The notes beneath the pieces are model-generated. The model did no database searches, was not told where the DNA came from, and saw only the letters and a list, made by a program, of their open reading frames with translations. Shown here piece after piece: positions 37,023 to 46,345 of a stretch of 64,000 nucleotides of DNA (position 1 is the first letter of the stretch; each line of letters begins with the position of its first letter). Source of the stretch: Pasteurella bettyae CCUG 2042 (GTDB lineage: Bacteria; Pseudomonadota; Gammaproteobacteria; Enterobacterales; Pasteurellaceae). The stretch spans positions 62,001-126,000 of the forward strand of contig NZ_AJSX01000007.1 in assembly GCF_000262245.1 (NCBI RefSeq), in the 5' to 3' direction. The translations under genes and the position numbers were made by a program.

Positions 37023-37685
37023 TTAGTCTTCTAATTGTTTAATTATCTGTTGATTTATTTCTAATAAGGAACTTAGCTTTTTATCTGCTAATGACCAGCG
37101 AGGGTCATTGGGTCCTATAATGCCAGGCACAACAATACATTTCATTGATGCCGCCTTTACTGAGATCATGCCAATGATAGAATCTTCAATACCAATACAT
37201 TCATAGCAATCAACACCTAAAACTTTAGCTGCATTCAACCAAACCTCTGGATGTGGTTTATTGTAGGATAGTTCTGTTGCTGAAGATAAATAAGTAAAAT
37301 ATTGATCTATTCCACAGCTTTTAGTAATTCCCTCTAATAAACTTCTTGGAGACGCAGAGGCAATTGCCATCTTATAGCCCAGTGCGGTTAACTTTTCTAA
37401 AGTTTCTTTGACACCTGAGATAAGAGGTTTTTTCTCTAAAATCAAATTAATTGCATGTTGATTGAATTTATCAGCCATTTCATCAATAGGTAATGGAGAT
37501 AAATGGTATTTTTCATACAATAATGTGGCGACACCTTTAGCAGGAATCCCCGTTAAAGCCATCATATCTTCCCATGTTACGGGAATTCCATAAGTGTTAA
37601 AAGTCTCTATCCCCGCTTGTTTCCATAATGGTTCAGAATCAATTAACACGCCATCCATATCAAATATGATTGCTTTTATTGTCAT
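37023..37685 (-). CDS. HAD sugar-phosphate phosphatase (YniC/HxpB-like)
   Basis: This 220-residue beta-phosphoglucomutase-type HAD protein shows motif I FDMDGVLIDSEPLW, motif II IASASPRS, and the Lys and acidic residues in SYNKPHPEVWL and CIGIEDSIIGM. E. coli YniC dephosphorylates hexose phosphates such as 2-deoxyglucose 6-phosphate. Its start overlaps the stop of the upstream kinase-like gene, as in the yniA-yniC cluster, suggesting a joint role in clearing abnormal sugar phosphates. Confidence 0.85.
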   Translation of the reverse strand: MTIKAIIFDMDGVLIDSEPLWKQAGIETFNTYGIPVTWEDMMALTGIPAKGVATLLYEKYHLSPLPIDEMADKFNQHAINLILEKKPLISGVKETLEKLTALGYKMAIASASPRSLLEGITKSCGIDQYFTYLSSATELSYNKPHPEVWLNAAKVLGVDCYECIGIEDSIIGMISVKAASMKCIVVPGIIGPNDPRWSLADKKLSSLLEINQQIIKQLED

Positions 37686-38557
37686 TATTTTTCCTCTGAC
37701 ATTAAAAAATTAAGTAATTTTTGCGTTAAAGTAATGTAATGTCCTTTAAATCTATGGCTAAAGTTAATTAAATAATAGAGTTGATAGAGTGGTTTACGCT
37801 CTCTATATCCCTCCATATCTAGCGGGTAGGTTTCATTATATTTATCATAGAAGCTCTGAGGGAATGGTTCGAATATTTCAGTAAAGGCTAAGTCACATTC
37901 ACGATCCCCCCAATAGCAAGCAGGGTCATAGATATAAATTTCTCCATTTACCTCACCGCAGTTTTCAATCCATAAGTTACCATGTAACAAGGACGGTTGA
38001 GGTTTATGCTTAGCAAGACGGTTAACCGCCATTTTTACAATGCTAGGAATATCACCGAATTCAATCCCTTTTTCTTTACAGATCTGCAATTGCCAACCAA
38101 TACGTTGATCAGAAAAAAAGGTTGCCCAATTAGTTTTCCAGTCATTGGGTTGATATAAAGGACCTAGCCAAGTATCAAAATCTAAGCCAAAGCTTTCACT
38201 GGTGTGTTGAGCATGAAGTTTAGCTAATTTAACTCCGAATTCGCTCATGCCTGTATCCGTAATAGGTGCTAACGGTAATGCTTCTAGTAAGATAAAGCTA
38301 TGATTTTGCGAACATCCTATTCCATAAACTTGAGGCACAGAAACCGTTTTTGTACGAGCAAGTAATTGAAGTTGATCAGCTTCACTACGGAACATAGAGC
38401 GATAAGATTTTTCATCCATTTTGACAAAGACTGGTTGAACGCCATCGCTAATAAGCCAGGCTTCATGTACTTCACCAGTATGAATTTTTTCTTTATCTTT
38501 GATGTTATAATAAGCACCAAATTGTTCTGCTAGCGTTTGAGAAATGGATTTCCACAT
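37685..38557 (-). CDS. Fructosamine kinase-family protein (YniA-like)
   Basis: This 290-residue protein has the aminoglycoside phosphotransferase/fructosamine kinase fold: PVFVKMDEKSYRSMFRSEAD (ATP-binding Lys), FILLEALPL, and the catalytic loop PSLLHGNLWIENCG followed by IYDPACYWGDRECDLAF. Family members phosphorylate sugar amines to trigger deglycation. Note HGNLW where many kinases have HGDLW; Asn at this position is common in fructosamine kinase relatives. The downstream HAD gene is in the same operon. Confidence 0.85.
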   Translation of the reverse strand: MWKSISQTLAEQFGAYYNIKDKEKIHTGEVHEAWLISDGVQPVFVKMDEKSYRSMFRSEADQLQLLARTKTVSVPQVYGIGCSQNHSFILLEALPLAPITDTGMSEFGVKLAKLHAQHTSESFGLDFDTWLGPLYQPNDWKTNWATFFSDQRIGWQLQICKEKGIEFGDIPSIVKMAVNRLAKHKPQPSLLHGNLWIENCGEVNGEIYIYDPACYWGDRECDLAFTEIFEPFPQSFYDKYNETYPLDMEGYRERKPLYQLYYLINFSHRFKGHYITLTQKLLNFLMSEEK

Positions 38558-38751
38558 ACTTTCCCCCTAAATTCAACGACATTTAAGATTGTACTAATCA
38601 TAGACAAAAATTCTCAGATAATCTGTGATAAAGTTCAAGTTTTTTAAAGTTATTGAATTAAAAAATAATAATGATAGAAAATCATGTTCTTTCTTATATT
38701 TTCAGATTTGCTTCATCCTTGCACCGATTGATTTTTATTCCATAAAGCAGC

Positions 38752-38780
38752 ATTACAAGTAGTAAAATTCGTGATAAAAT
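38752..38780 (+). promoter_or_regulatory. Putative thrS promoter
   Basis: ATTACA (38752-38757), a 17-base spacer and TAAAAT (38775-38780) would start a leader of about 115 bases before thrS. The bases from 38558 to 38751 hold no visible gene. Confidence 0.45.
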
Positions 38781-38817
38781 AACTGCACTTTTACTGTACA
38801 TGGTAGGTACAAAGCAA

Positions 38818-38897
38818 AAGTGCGGTGCGTTTTGCGCCTTTTTTATTTACTCATTAAGCACACGTCATCTTTCGTATGGATGACCACTGTATAAGGA
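38818..38897 (+). promoter_or_regulatory. thrS leader: hairpin and tRNA-Thr anticodon-arm mimic
   Basis: GTCATC (38864-38869) pairs with GATGAC (38879-38884), and T70-G78 adds a wobble pair. This leaves a seven-base loop UUCGUAU, with CGU at the anticodon position preceded by U, the layout of a tRNA-Thr(CGU) anticodon arm. In E. coli, ThrRS represses its own mRNA by binding such a mimic; the same control is inferred here. Upstream, GGTGC with GCGCC and a T run (38827-38847) form a terminator-like hairpin containing an uptake signal. The ribosome site AAGGA follows. Confidence 0.7.
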
Positions 38898-38903
38898 TTC
38901 AAC

Positions 38904-40835
38904 ATGCCAATTATTACTTTACCTGACGGTTCACAACGTCAATTCGATAATCCCGTTTCTGTTCTTGAAGTCGCTCAATCTATAGGTTCAGGGCTTGCCA
39001 AAGCAACAATTGCTGGTCGTGTTAATGGCGAACGCCACGATGCTAGCGATATTATCAGCGAAGACAGTACACTTGAGATCATCACCGCAAAAGATGAAGA
39101 CGGTTTAGAGATTATCCGCCATTCCTGCGCGCACTTGCTTGGTCACGCAATCAAACAATTATTCCCAGATGTGAAAATGGCGATCGGTCCAACCATCGAA
39201 AATGGTTTCTATTATGATGTGGATTTAGATCGTTCTTTGACGCAAGAAGACATTGACGCATTGGAAAAACGCATGTTGGAACTTGCAAAAACGAATTATG
39301 ACGTAGTGAAACAACGTGTAACTTGGCAACAAGCACGTGATACCTTTGAAAAACGCGGTGAACCCTACAAAATGGCTATCTTAGATGAAAATATCGCAAA
39401 AGATGATCAGCCTGCGTTATATCATCACCAAGAATATATTGATATGTGCCGCGGTCCGCATGTACCGAATATGCGTTTCTGCCATCACTTTAAATTAATG
39501 AAAATTGCAGGCGCATACTGGCGTGGTAATAGTGATAACAAAATGTTACAACGTATTTATGGTACCGCTTGGGCAGACAAAAAACAATTAAGTGAATATT
39601 TAACTCGTTTAGAAGAAGCTGCAAAACGAGATCATCGTAAAATTGGTAAAGCCTTAGATTTATATCATATGCAAGAAGAAGCGCCTGGAATGGTGTTCTG
39701 GCACAATGATGGTTGGACGATTTTCCGTGAATTAGAAACCTTCGTGCGTACCAAATTAAAGCAATATGATTACCAAGAAGTGAAGGGTCCGTTTATGATG
39801 GATCGCGTACTTTGGGAACGTACTGGACACTGGCAAAATTACGGTGATTTAATGTTCACCACTCAATCAGAAAATCGTGAATATGCGATTAAACCTATGA
39901 ACTGTCCTGGTCACGTACAAATCTTTAACCAAGGTTTGAAATCTTACCGTGACTTGCCAATTCGTATGGCGGAATTTGGTTCGTGCCACCGTAACGAACC
40001 ATCAGGCTCATTACATGGCTTAATGCGTGTGCGTGGTTTTACTCAAGATGATGCGCATATTTTCTGTACTGAAGACCAAATTGAAAGTGAAGTGACTTCA
40101 TGTATTAAAATGGTTTACGATATGTATACTACATTCGGTTTTACCAAAATTGCAGTGAAATTATCTACTCGCCCAGAAAAACGTATTGGTGCAGAAGAAA
40201 TGTGGGATCGTGCTGAACAAGGTTTAGCTAATGCATTGGCGCATAATGGCTTAGAATATGAAATTCAAGAAGGTGAAGGCGCATTCTACGGACCAAAAAT
40301 TGAGTTTGCATTACGCGACTGTTTAGATCGTGAATGGCAATGTGGTACGATTCAATTAGACTTTGCACTACCTGGACGTTTAAACGCCTCTTATGTGGCA
40401 GAAGATAATGATCGTCGTACACCAGTTATGATTCACCGTGCTATTTTAGGTTCAATTGAACGTTTCATCGGTATTATTACTGAAGAATATGCAGGTTTCT
40501 TCCCCGCATGGTTAGCACCAGTTCAAGCTGTGGTAATGAATATCACTGATAGCCAAGCGGATTATGTGAAACAAGTAACTAAAGCATTATCAGATGCTGG
40601 CTTACGTGTGAAATCAGATTTACGTAATGAAAAAGTAGGCTTTAAAATTCGTGAACATACCTTACGCCGTGTGCCATACATGCTAGTTTGCGGCGATAAA
40701 GAAATTGAGGCTGGAAAAGTAGCAGTACGTACTCGTAAAGGCACCGATTTAGGCACTTATAAAGTGGAAGAATTTGTGGAAATTCTTAAAAAACAAGTAA
40801 TAGCAAGAGAATTAGCATTGCTTGGAGATGCGTAA
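38904..40835 (+). CDS. thrS: Threonyl-tRNA synthetase
   Basis: This 643-residue class II synthetase is complete: an N-terminal TGS domain (1-62), an editing domain (about 65-225, with [10 protein letters not shown] and [10 protein letters not shown]), the catalytic core ([30 protein letters not shown]) and the C-terminal anticodon-binding domain from about 535. It is likely autoregulated through its leader. Codon use is richer in C and G than the flanking genes, as for a highly expressed gene. Confidence 0.98.
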   Translation: MPIITLPDGSQRQFDNPVSVLEVAQSIGSGLAKATIAGRVNGERHDASDIISEDSTLEIITAKDEDGLEIIRHSCAHLLGHAIKQLFPDVKMAIGPTIENGFYYDVDLDRSLTQEDIDALEKRMLELAKTNYDVVKQRVTWQQARDTFEKRGEPYKMAILDENIAKDDQPALYHHQEYIDMCRGPHVPNMRFCHHFKLMKIAGAYWRGNSDNKMLQRIYGTAWADKKQLSEYLTRLEEAAKRDHRKIGKALDLYHMQEEAPGMVFWHNDGWTIFRELETFVRTKLKQYDYQEVKGPFMMDRVLWERTGHWQNYGDLMFTTQSENREYAIKPMNCPGHVQIFNQGLKSYRDLPIRMAEFGSCHRNEPSGSLHGLMRVRGFTQDDAHIFCTEDQIESEVTSCIKMVYDMYTTFGFTKIAVKLSTRPEKRIGAEEMWDRAEQGLANALAHNGLEYEIQEGEGAFYGPKIEFALRDCLDREWQCGTIQLDFALPGRLNASYVAEDNDRRTPVMIHRAILGSIERFIGIITEEYAGFFPAWLAPVQAVVMNITDSQADYVKQVTKALSDAGLRVKSDLRNEKVGFKIREHTLRRVPYMLVCGDKEIEAGKVAVRTRKGTDLGTYKVEEFVEILKKQVIARELALLGDA

Positions 40836-40861
40836 TTTATACTAAAAGCATGATTAAAAGA

Positions 40862-40889
40862 AAAGACGAACATTATGTTCGTCTTTTTT
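40862..40889 (+). terminator. thrS terminator
   Basis: AAAGACGAAC and GTTCGTCTTT form a ten-base-pair stem with a five-base loop and T tract. Confidence 0.85.
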
Positions 40890-41009
40890 ATGTGAATGAT
40901 ATTTGCATACAATTAAATAGTTAATAAACAAGCTTGATGATATTTAGATTGTTGTTTAACAAAAACTAGATAAAAATGGCTTTTATCATAATCATTCAAT
41001 TTAAATGAA

Positions 41010-41246
41010 TTATCGACCTCGTAAAAAGAAAGAAACAACAGCGATTACGATTACAGCACCTAATATAGAGGGAATTAATGCCATACCAGCAAGAGAAGGC
41101 CCCCAACTTCCAAATAAAGATTGACCTACACTTGAACCGATTAAACCAGCAAATATATTTGCAATCCAGCCCATTGAGCCACCTTTATTAGTTAACATTC
41201 CTGCAATGACACCAATTAATGCACCAACAATGATTGACCATAACAT
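41010..41246 (-). CDS. Transglycosylase-associated (GlsB/YeaQ-like) membrane protein
   Basis: This 78-residue protein is mostly hydrophobic. It has three membrane segments with the glycine-rich family pattern (IIVGALIGVIAGMLTNKGGS, IFAGLIGSSVGQSLFG) and a short basic tail (FFLRGR). Members of this family are small stress-associated inner-membrane proteins of poorly known function. It is monocistronic with AGAGAGG before the ATG. The bases 41247-41471 show no further feature. Confidence 0.85.
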   Translation of the reverse strand: MLWSIIVGALIGVIAGMLTNKGGSMGWIANIFAGLIGSSVGQSLFGSWGPSLAGMALIPSILGAVIVIAVVSFFLRGR

Positions 41247-41471
41247 ATGAATACCTCTCTTTTTGTGAATAAAAATAATAAAGATTCCTCTGTCTCATAT
41301 ATTGTTATAGTACATATTTAGATCAAATTGCAAGCTTTTATTAAAAAAATGTTACGGTAGAATTTAATTATTAAGCATTTTTTGTTGATAAAATATATTA
41401 TACAAATCGGTATTATTTGAAACTATTAAGCTTTAATGCACAGAAATTTAATCAGAAATCTACCGCACTTT

Positions 41472-42503
41472 TTATCTTTGTAATGGAGGTAATCCATTTA
41501 GAATTTGATTAGCATTTTCTGCACTTAATTCATAGTGGTAATATTTCTTATAGAATTCTTGCGTTTTTTTCACCATATCTACATCTTCAAACTTTTCTGG
41601 ATAAAAAGTTTTTGCTGCCCATAATACTTGTAGTGCCTCTTCTGCAGAGTAGCGATCCCAAGGAAATGTGCCTAATGGGTTAATTATTACTTTACCATTT
41701 TTAACCGCATTAATATTTTTCCATGTTGGATCGGATTTAATGGTTTCCACGGCTTTATCTGCATTAAAACTTCCAACGATGATAATGTCTGGATTCACTT
41801 TTAAAATATCTTCTAAAGTGATATCAACAAGGTTAGCTTGATCATCAAAGGCATTTTTAGCACCTGCTAAATGAATCCACTCACCCACAATGGACATACC
41901 ACCATCAATTTTAGTGAGATTGGTTCCATTAGAAATATGTAATACTTTAGGGCGTTGTTCATCTCTAATATTTTTTAAACGATTTCTTACAAATTGAATA
42001 TTACTTTCAAGCTCTTTAATATATTCATCGGCAATTTTATGCGCATTACCACCAATCACATCGGCGGTGACTTTCACTGTGTTTTTAAGCCCTTCAAAAT
42101 CTTGAAACATCACTAATATCCCCGTCATACCTGCTTGTTTTACTTGGTTTAATAAACTTTTATTAGAAACTAAAATCGCATCAGGTTTTTGTGCTAATAA
42201 TGATTCTGCATTACTATCATTACCTAAGGCTAGAGTGGGTACATTTTTAATATTTGGATAGATTTCAGCAAACCAGGCATTAGTTTTAATCGGTTTCACT
42301 GTGCCGACTAACTTATCTGCACCGCCAAGTAATAAAACTACTTGGTTATTGGCGGGCCATAGATCAATAATGCGATTAACTTGTTCAGCTACTTCTACAG
42401 GATTATTTTCGATATCTTGTACTGTACGTGCTTGTGCTAAAGGGATAATAAAATTTGAAAATAATAATGTACTTAGTATGTATTTAAATGTTTTGTGAAT
42501 CAT
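41472..42503 (-). CDS. molA: Periplasmic oxyanion-binding protein MolA
   Basis: This 343-residue substrate-binding protein has an N-terminal signal peptide (TFKYILSTLLFSNFIIPLAQ, cleaved after A-R-A-type residues) and two lobes joined by a long helix (about 160-190), as in cluster A-II proteins. It resembles H. influenzae HI1472 (MolA), shown to bind molybdate and tungstate although its transporter looks like a siderophore/B12 type. It is the last gene of molBCA and is separated from molC by 12 bases. Confidence 0.85.
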   Translation of the reverse strand: MIHKTFKYILSTLLFSNFIIPLAQARTVQDIENNPVEVAEQVNRIIDLWPANNQVVLLLGGADKLVGTVKPIKTNAWFAEIYPNIKNVPTLALGNDSNAESLLAQKPDAILVSNKSLLNQVKQAGMTGILVMFQDFEGLKNTVKVTADVIGGNAHKIADEYIKELESNIQFVRNRLKNIRDEQRPKVLHISNGTNLTKIDGGMSIVGEWIHLAGAKNAFDDQANLVDITLEDILKVNPDIIIVGSFNADKAVETIKSDPTWKNINAVKNGKVIINPLGTFPWDRYSAEEALQVLWAAKTFYPEKFEDVDMVKKTQEFYKKYYHYELSAENANQILNGLPPLQR

Positions 42504-42515
42504 GGTTATTCCTTA

Positions 42516-43310
42516 TTAAAGTTTTGCAATTGTACAAACGTTACGTTGTAATTCTTTTACGGGGAATAAACGTAAATTTGCTTGATCATAAAGTTGAGTG
42601 AGATTCGATTGAGTAATGATTTTTGGGGTTTCTCCAACTAGTAATTTGCCCTCATTGGTTAAAAGTGCGGTCAAACTTTCATTAATTTCTTTTTGCAGCA
42701 GAATAGGATGTTCGGGATTATGAGTGGTCATAATTACGGAGAATGATTGTTCCACTAATTCTTTTACGAGTTTTAATACTCGGAATACATTACCGTAGTC
42801 TAGTGCTGAAGTGGGTTCATCAAACAGAATTAATTGTGGTTGTTGAACGAGCACTTTGGCAATGTTTACCATTTGTTTTTGTCCACCACTAAGTTGCATA
42901 TAAACCTTATCGCAGAGATGAGAAATATCTAATATTGCTAAAGCTTTTTCTACATAGTAATAATCTTCTTCCTTCGGCTTATCAAATATATTTAAATGGC
43001 TTGCTCGCCCAAGAACTACGTAATCCTTTACCGTATATTGATAAGTTTGTGGTGACTGTTGTGAAATATAAGCAACTTGCTGTGCAATTTGTTTTGAACT
43101 GAGCTGTTTAATATCTTTTTCTTTGAGGAAGACTTTACCTTGATTAGGCGTAATTAATCCTGAAATACAATTTAATAAGGTTGATTTACCAGCACCGTTT
43201 GCACCTAATAAAGTGAGTAGTTGTCCTTGTTTTAAGGTTAGATTTACATCATTAAGAATAATGTGTTGACCTCGTCGAAAAGTAAGATTTTCAATTTTTA
43301 ACATAGTCAT
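42516..43310 (-). CDS. molC: Molybdate/tungstate ABC transporter ATPase MolC
   Basis: This 264-residue FecE/BtuD-type ATPase has Walker A GANGAGKSTLLNCI, signature LSGGQKQMVNIA and Walker B LILFDEPTSALD, followed by the H-loop TTHNPEH. It matches H. influenzae HI1470. It is three bases downstream of molB and shortly upstream of molA, a single operon. It would power oxyanion import with two MolB subunits. An uptake signal lies near its middle. Confidence 0.88.
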   Translation of the reverse strand: MTMLKIENLTFRRGQHIILNDVNLTLKQGQLLTLLGANGAGKSTLLNCISGLITPNQGKVFLKEKDIKQLSSKQIAQQVAYISQQSPQTYQYTVKDYVVLGRASHLNIFDKPKEEDYYYVEKALAILDISHLCDKVYMQLSGGQKQMVNIAKVLVQQPQLILFDEPTSALDYGNVFRVLKLVKELVEQSFSVIMTTHNPEHPILLQKEINESLTALLTNEGKLLVGETPKIITQSNLTQLYDQANLRLFPVKELQRNVCTIAKL

Positions 43311-43313
43311 TTC

Positions 43314-44300
43314 TTAATCCACCACTTTTTGACGAATCAGTATCCACGCAAAGAAAGGCGCACCAATCAAACCTGTGAGAATGCCTAAGGGAATTTCTTG
43401 CACATAGAGATTACGAGCAAGGGTATCAATAACTAATAAGAAGATTGAACCGATTAATGCAGCTATTGGTAATGTTTGTAAATTATTGTCACCGATAAAC
43501 ATTCGAGCTAAATGAGGGATAATCAAACCAATCCAGCCAATTGTTCCACTTAAACAAACTGATGATGCCGTTAATAATGTGGAACATGCAATCATTATAT
43601 TACGTTCTAATTTAATATTGACACCAATCAGTTTCGCTTCTTGTTCTCCTAAGGAGAGTAAATTGATATGCCAACGCATCGCAAAAAGTGCAACACCAGA
43701 AATAATAATGATAGGGGAAAGATAAAGAAGATTGGTATAGTTAGATTTTGTTAAGCTTCCTAATTGCCAATAAACAATATCAGCCAGTTGAGTTTCAGGA
43801 TCCGCCATATAGGTAATTAAGCCCATGCAAGCTCCCATAAAGCCTGAAACGATGACACCAGCTAAGACTAAAATAATGGCAGAATCTTTTTTCATAATTT
43901 GTGGAACCGCTAATGTGAGAGTGACTGCAAAAATTCCACCAATGAAGGCGGCGATCTGAATTCCCCAAATATTCCAACTCCAAATTATTGCTAATGCTGC
44001 ACCAATACAAGCACCACTGGAAACACCTAACATTCCAGGTGAAACTAAAGGATTGCGAAACACACCTTGAAATGTTGTACCAGCAATTGCCATGGAGGCA
44101 CCAATCAAAATAGCTGCAATCACACGGGGTAAACGCAAGTTAAAAATAACGTTTTGTTGAATTTCATCGCCACCTTGTAAGATGAGAATTTTCCAAACTT
44201 GTTCGATTGGAATGGCAAAACGTCCAAGAGAAAGGGACAAAAGTGCGGTAAAAATTAATAAAATTATAAAACTGATAACAGTGATTGAATAATTTTTCAT
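43314..44300 (-). CDS. molB: Molybdate/tungstate ABC transporter permease MolB
   Basis: This 328-residue FecCD/BtuC-type permease has about ten membrane helices. Family stretches are visible: NLRLPRVIAAILIGASMAIA, RNPLVSPGMLGVSSGA, GTIGWIGLIIPHLARM and EIPLGILTGLIGAPFF. It matches H. influenzae HI1471. First gene of molBCA. The operon probably supplies the metal for the molybdenum cofactor pathway encoded later in the window. Confidence 0.88.
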   Translation of the reverse strand: MKNYSITVISFIILLIFTALLSLSLGRFAIPIEQVWKILILQGGDEIQQNVIFNLRLPRVIAAILIGASMAIAGTTFQGVFRNPLVSPGMLGVSSGACIGAALAIIWSWNIWGIQIAAFIGGIFAVTLTLAVPQIMKKDSAIILVLAGVIVSGFMGACMGLITYMADPETQLADIVYWQLGSLTKSNYTNLLYLSPIIIISGVALFAMRWHINLLSLGEQEAKLIGVNIKLERNIMIACSTLLTASSVCLSGTIGWIGLIIPHLARMFIGDNNLQTLPIAALIGSIFLLVIDTLARNLYVQEIPLGILTGLIGAPFFAWILIRQKVVD

Positions 44301-44373
44301 AAGTTCGTTGGATATATCAAAATATATTTTATTATATGACGAAATATCCTCCTTTCAATGATATTTTATATAA

Positions 44374-44569
44374 ATAACTATATAGCGTTATGCGAAAAGA
44401 TTTTTTCTAAATTATCATTTTTAGGCATAACTACTATATATTTTTATTGACGAGTTTGTGATTTGCTTAATGCTATACTTGTAATCATAAAATTCACTAT
44501 TTTTCTCCAACAGTGGAAGAATACAGAATATTGGGGAAAAATATCATTATATATAAATAATAACTATAT
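44374..44569. repeat. ATAACTATAT-type repeats between molB and infC
   Basis: ATAACTATAT occurs at 44374-44383, where ATAAC and GTTAT form a small inverted repeat to 44391, and again at 44560-44569. A related ATAACTACTATATA begins at 44427. They lie in the 385-base divergent gap that also carries the infC promoter. A metal-responsive regulator of molBCA such as ModE is conceivable, but the match to a known box is weak. Confidence 0.35.
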
Positions 44570-44585
44570 GAATTACTTTTGGTTA

Positions 44586-44614
44586 TTGCATAACATTATG
44601 GTATAGAGTAGAAT
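44586..44614 (+). promoter_or_regulatory. Putative infC promoter
   Basis: TTGCAT (44586-44591), a 17-base spacer and TAGAAT (44609-44614) lie about 70 bases before the infC start codon. Confidence 0.55.
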
Positions 44615-44685
44615 CTCGACGTTTATGTTTAATTTACTCATAAAGTAAAGACAAATGTTAGTTTAATCAATAGAGGAATATCGCT

Positions 44686-45228
44686 ATTAAAACCGTAAAA
44701 AAAGCACCAGCAATCGCTCGTCCTCATCGTATTAATGATGAGATTAAAGTGAAAGAAGTTCGTTTAACTGATCAAGAAGGCGAACAAGTAGGTATCGTAT
44801 CAATTCAGCAAGCATTAGAATTAGCTGAACAGGCTAATTTAGATTTAGTTGAAATTAGCCCAAATGCAGAACCGCCAGTGTGTCGCATTATGAACTATGG
44901 TAAATTCCTTTATGAAAAAGCGAAAACTGCAAAAGAGCAGAAGAAAAAGCAAAAAGTAGTACAAGTGAAGGAAATTAAATTCCGTCCAGGTACTGATGAA
45001 GGAGACTATCAAGTTAAACTTCGTAGTATTGTTCGATTCTTGGAAGATGGCGATAAAGTAAAAATTACAGTCCGTTTCCGTGGTCGTGAGATGGCTCATC
45101 AAGATATCGGCTTTGACGTATTAGAACGTGTTAAACAGGACACGGATGAGTTAGCAATGGTAGAATCAGCACCAGGTAAACTTGAAGGGCGCCAAGCTGT
45201 TATGGTTATTGCACCTAAGAAAAAATAA
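44686..45228 (+). CDS. infC: Translation initiation factor IF-3 (ATT start)
   Basis: IF-3 prevents premature 50S joining and checks the start codon. The N-domain includes [20 protein letters not shown], the linker is the lysine-rich [11 protein letters not shown], and the C-domain contains [18 protein letters not shown]. Family alignment requires the frame to begin upstream of the GTG at 44749. The codon at 44686 is ATT, eight bases after AGAGGA, giving 180 residues. An ATT start is the known device by which IF-3 limits its own synthesis. Confidence 0.93.
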   Translation: MKTVKKAPAIARPHRINDEIKVKEVRLTDQEGEQVGIVSIQQALELAEQANLDLVEISPNAEPPVCRIMNYGKFLYEKAKTAKEQKKKQKVVQVKEIKFRPGTDEGDYQVKLRSIVRFLEDGDKVKITVRFRGREMAHQDIGFDVLERVKQDTDELAMVESAPGKLEGRQAVMVIAPKKK

Positions 45229-45258
45229 TTTTATTTAATCAGTTTATCTAATTTATTA

Positions 45259-45284
45259 GGGCGTGTTATATACGCCCTTTTTAT
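45259..45284 (+). terminator. Terminator-like hairpin after infC
   Basis: GGGCGT and ACGCCC form a stem followed by TTTTT. Its right arm can instead pair with AAAAGGCGTA just downstream (45292-45301), so the two hairpins exclude each other and this may be a conditional terminator. Confidence 0.65.
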
Positions 45285-45376
45285 ATTATTAAAAGGCGTA
45301 TTTTACTTGCATAACAATCAAAACATGGGTAAAATTCTCCAGTTTTCTTATGCGATCCTTCAAATAAGAAAGAAAA

Positions 45377-45487
45377 ACCAATTTCAGGCACACTACGCAG
45401 CCTGAATGGTTTATAAATAGCGATATACATCGCTTAAGTGTAGAGAGTCGGTGCTTTTTCAAGTAATTCAGTAATGAATTCGCCTGA
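45377..45487 (+). promoter_or_regulatory. Structured leader before rpmI
   Basis: TTCAGGC and GCCTGAA (45383-45406) form a stem extended by AACC with GGTT. AGCGAT and ATCGCT form a second small hairpin (about 45419-45434). GCCTGA at 45482-45487 could pair with the first arm instead. In E. coli, ribosomal protein L20 represses rpmI-rplT by binding a long-range leader structure. An equivalent role here is inference. Confidence 0.5.
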
Positions 45488-45527
45488 CAATCAGTGTTTA
45501 ACAAAACAATGCGGAGTTATTTCAACA

Positions 45528-45725
45528 ATGCCTAAAATTAAAACAGTACGTGGTGCTGCTAAGCGTTTCAAAAAAACAGCTTCTGGCGGTTTCAAACGTA
45601 AACAATCTCACTTACGTCATATTTTGACTAAGAAAACCACTAAACGTAAACGTCATCTACGTCATAAATCAATGGTTGCGAAAGCAGACAATGTTTTAGT
45701 AGTAGCATGCTTACCATACGTATAA
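45528..45725 (+). CDS. rpmI: 50S ribosomal protein L35
   Basis: This 65-residue very basic ribosomal protein begins [20 protein letters not shown] and contains [14 protein letters not shown]. The ATG at 45528 gives the standard length; the longer reading from 45474 is not needed. It is followed 53 bases later by rplT, in the conserved infC-rpmI-rplT order. Confidence 0.98.
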   Translation: MPKIKTVRGAAKRFKKTASGGFKRKQSHLRHILTKKTTKRKRHLRHKSMVAKADNVLVVACLPYV

Positions 45726-45775
45726 GCAAAGCGTACTTTAGTGAATTTTAGTTAATTATATACATAGGAGATTAA

Positions 45776-46132
<357 letters not shown>

Positions 46133-46150
46133 TTTTAAAGAATAGAGATT

Positions 46151-46175
46151 AGGACGCCAAATGGCGTCCTTTTTT
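46151..46175 (+). terminator. rplT terminator
   Basis: AGGACGCC and GGCGTCCT form an eight-base-pair stem with a four-base loop and TTTTT. Confidence 0.9.
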
Positions 46176-46218
46176 CGTTTAATTAAAATAGAAAAAATAA
46201 TTAAATTTGCATAAAAAA

Positions 46219-46241
46219 ACCGCTATCAATTTGATAGCGGT
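46219..46241 (-). terminator. dxs operon terminator
   Basis: ACCGCTATCAA and TTGATAGCGGT form an 11-base-pair stem. On the minus strand it is followed by TTTTTTT, ending the xseB-ispA-dxs transcript. Confidence 0.85.
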
Positions 46242-46345
46242 GAATCTCAAAATTATAAAGATTTTAAAAAAGACGACTGCATTGCAGTGCACTAGCATTT
46301 AATAAGACTTAAAGAATTTGAAAAAGTTCATTAAATATTAAAAAA

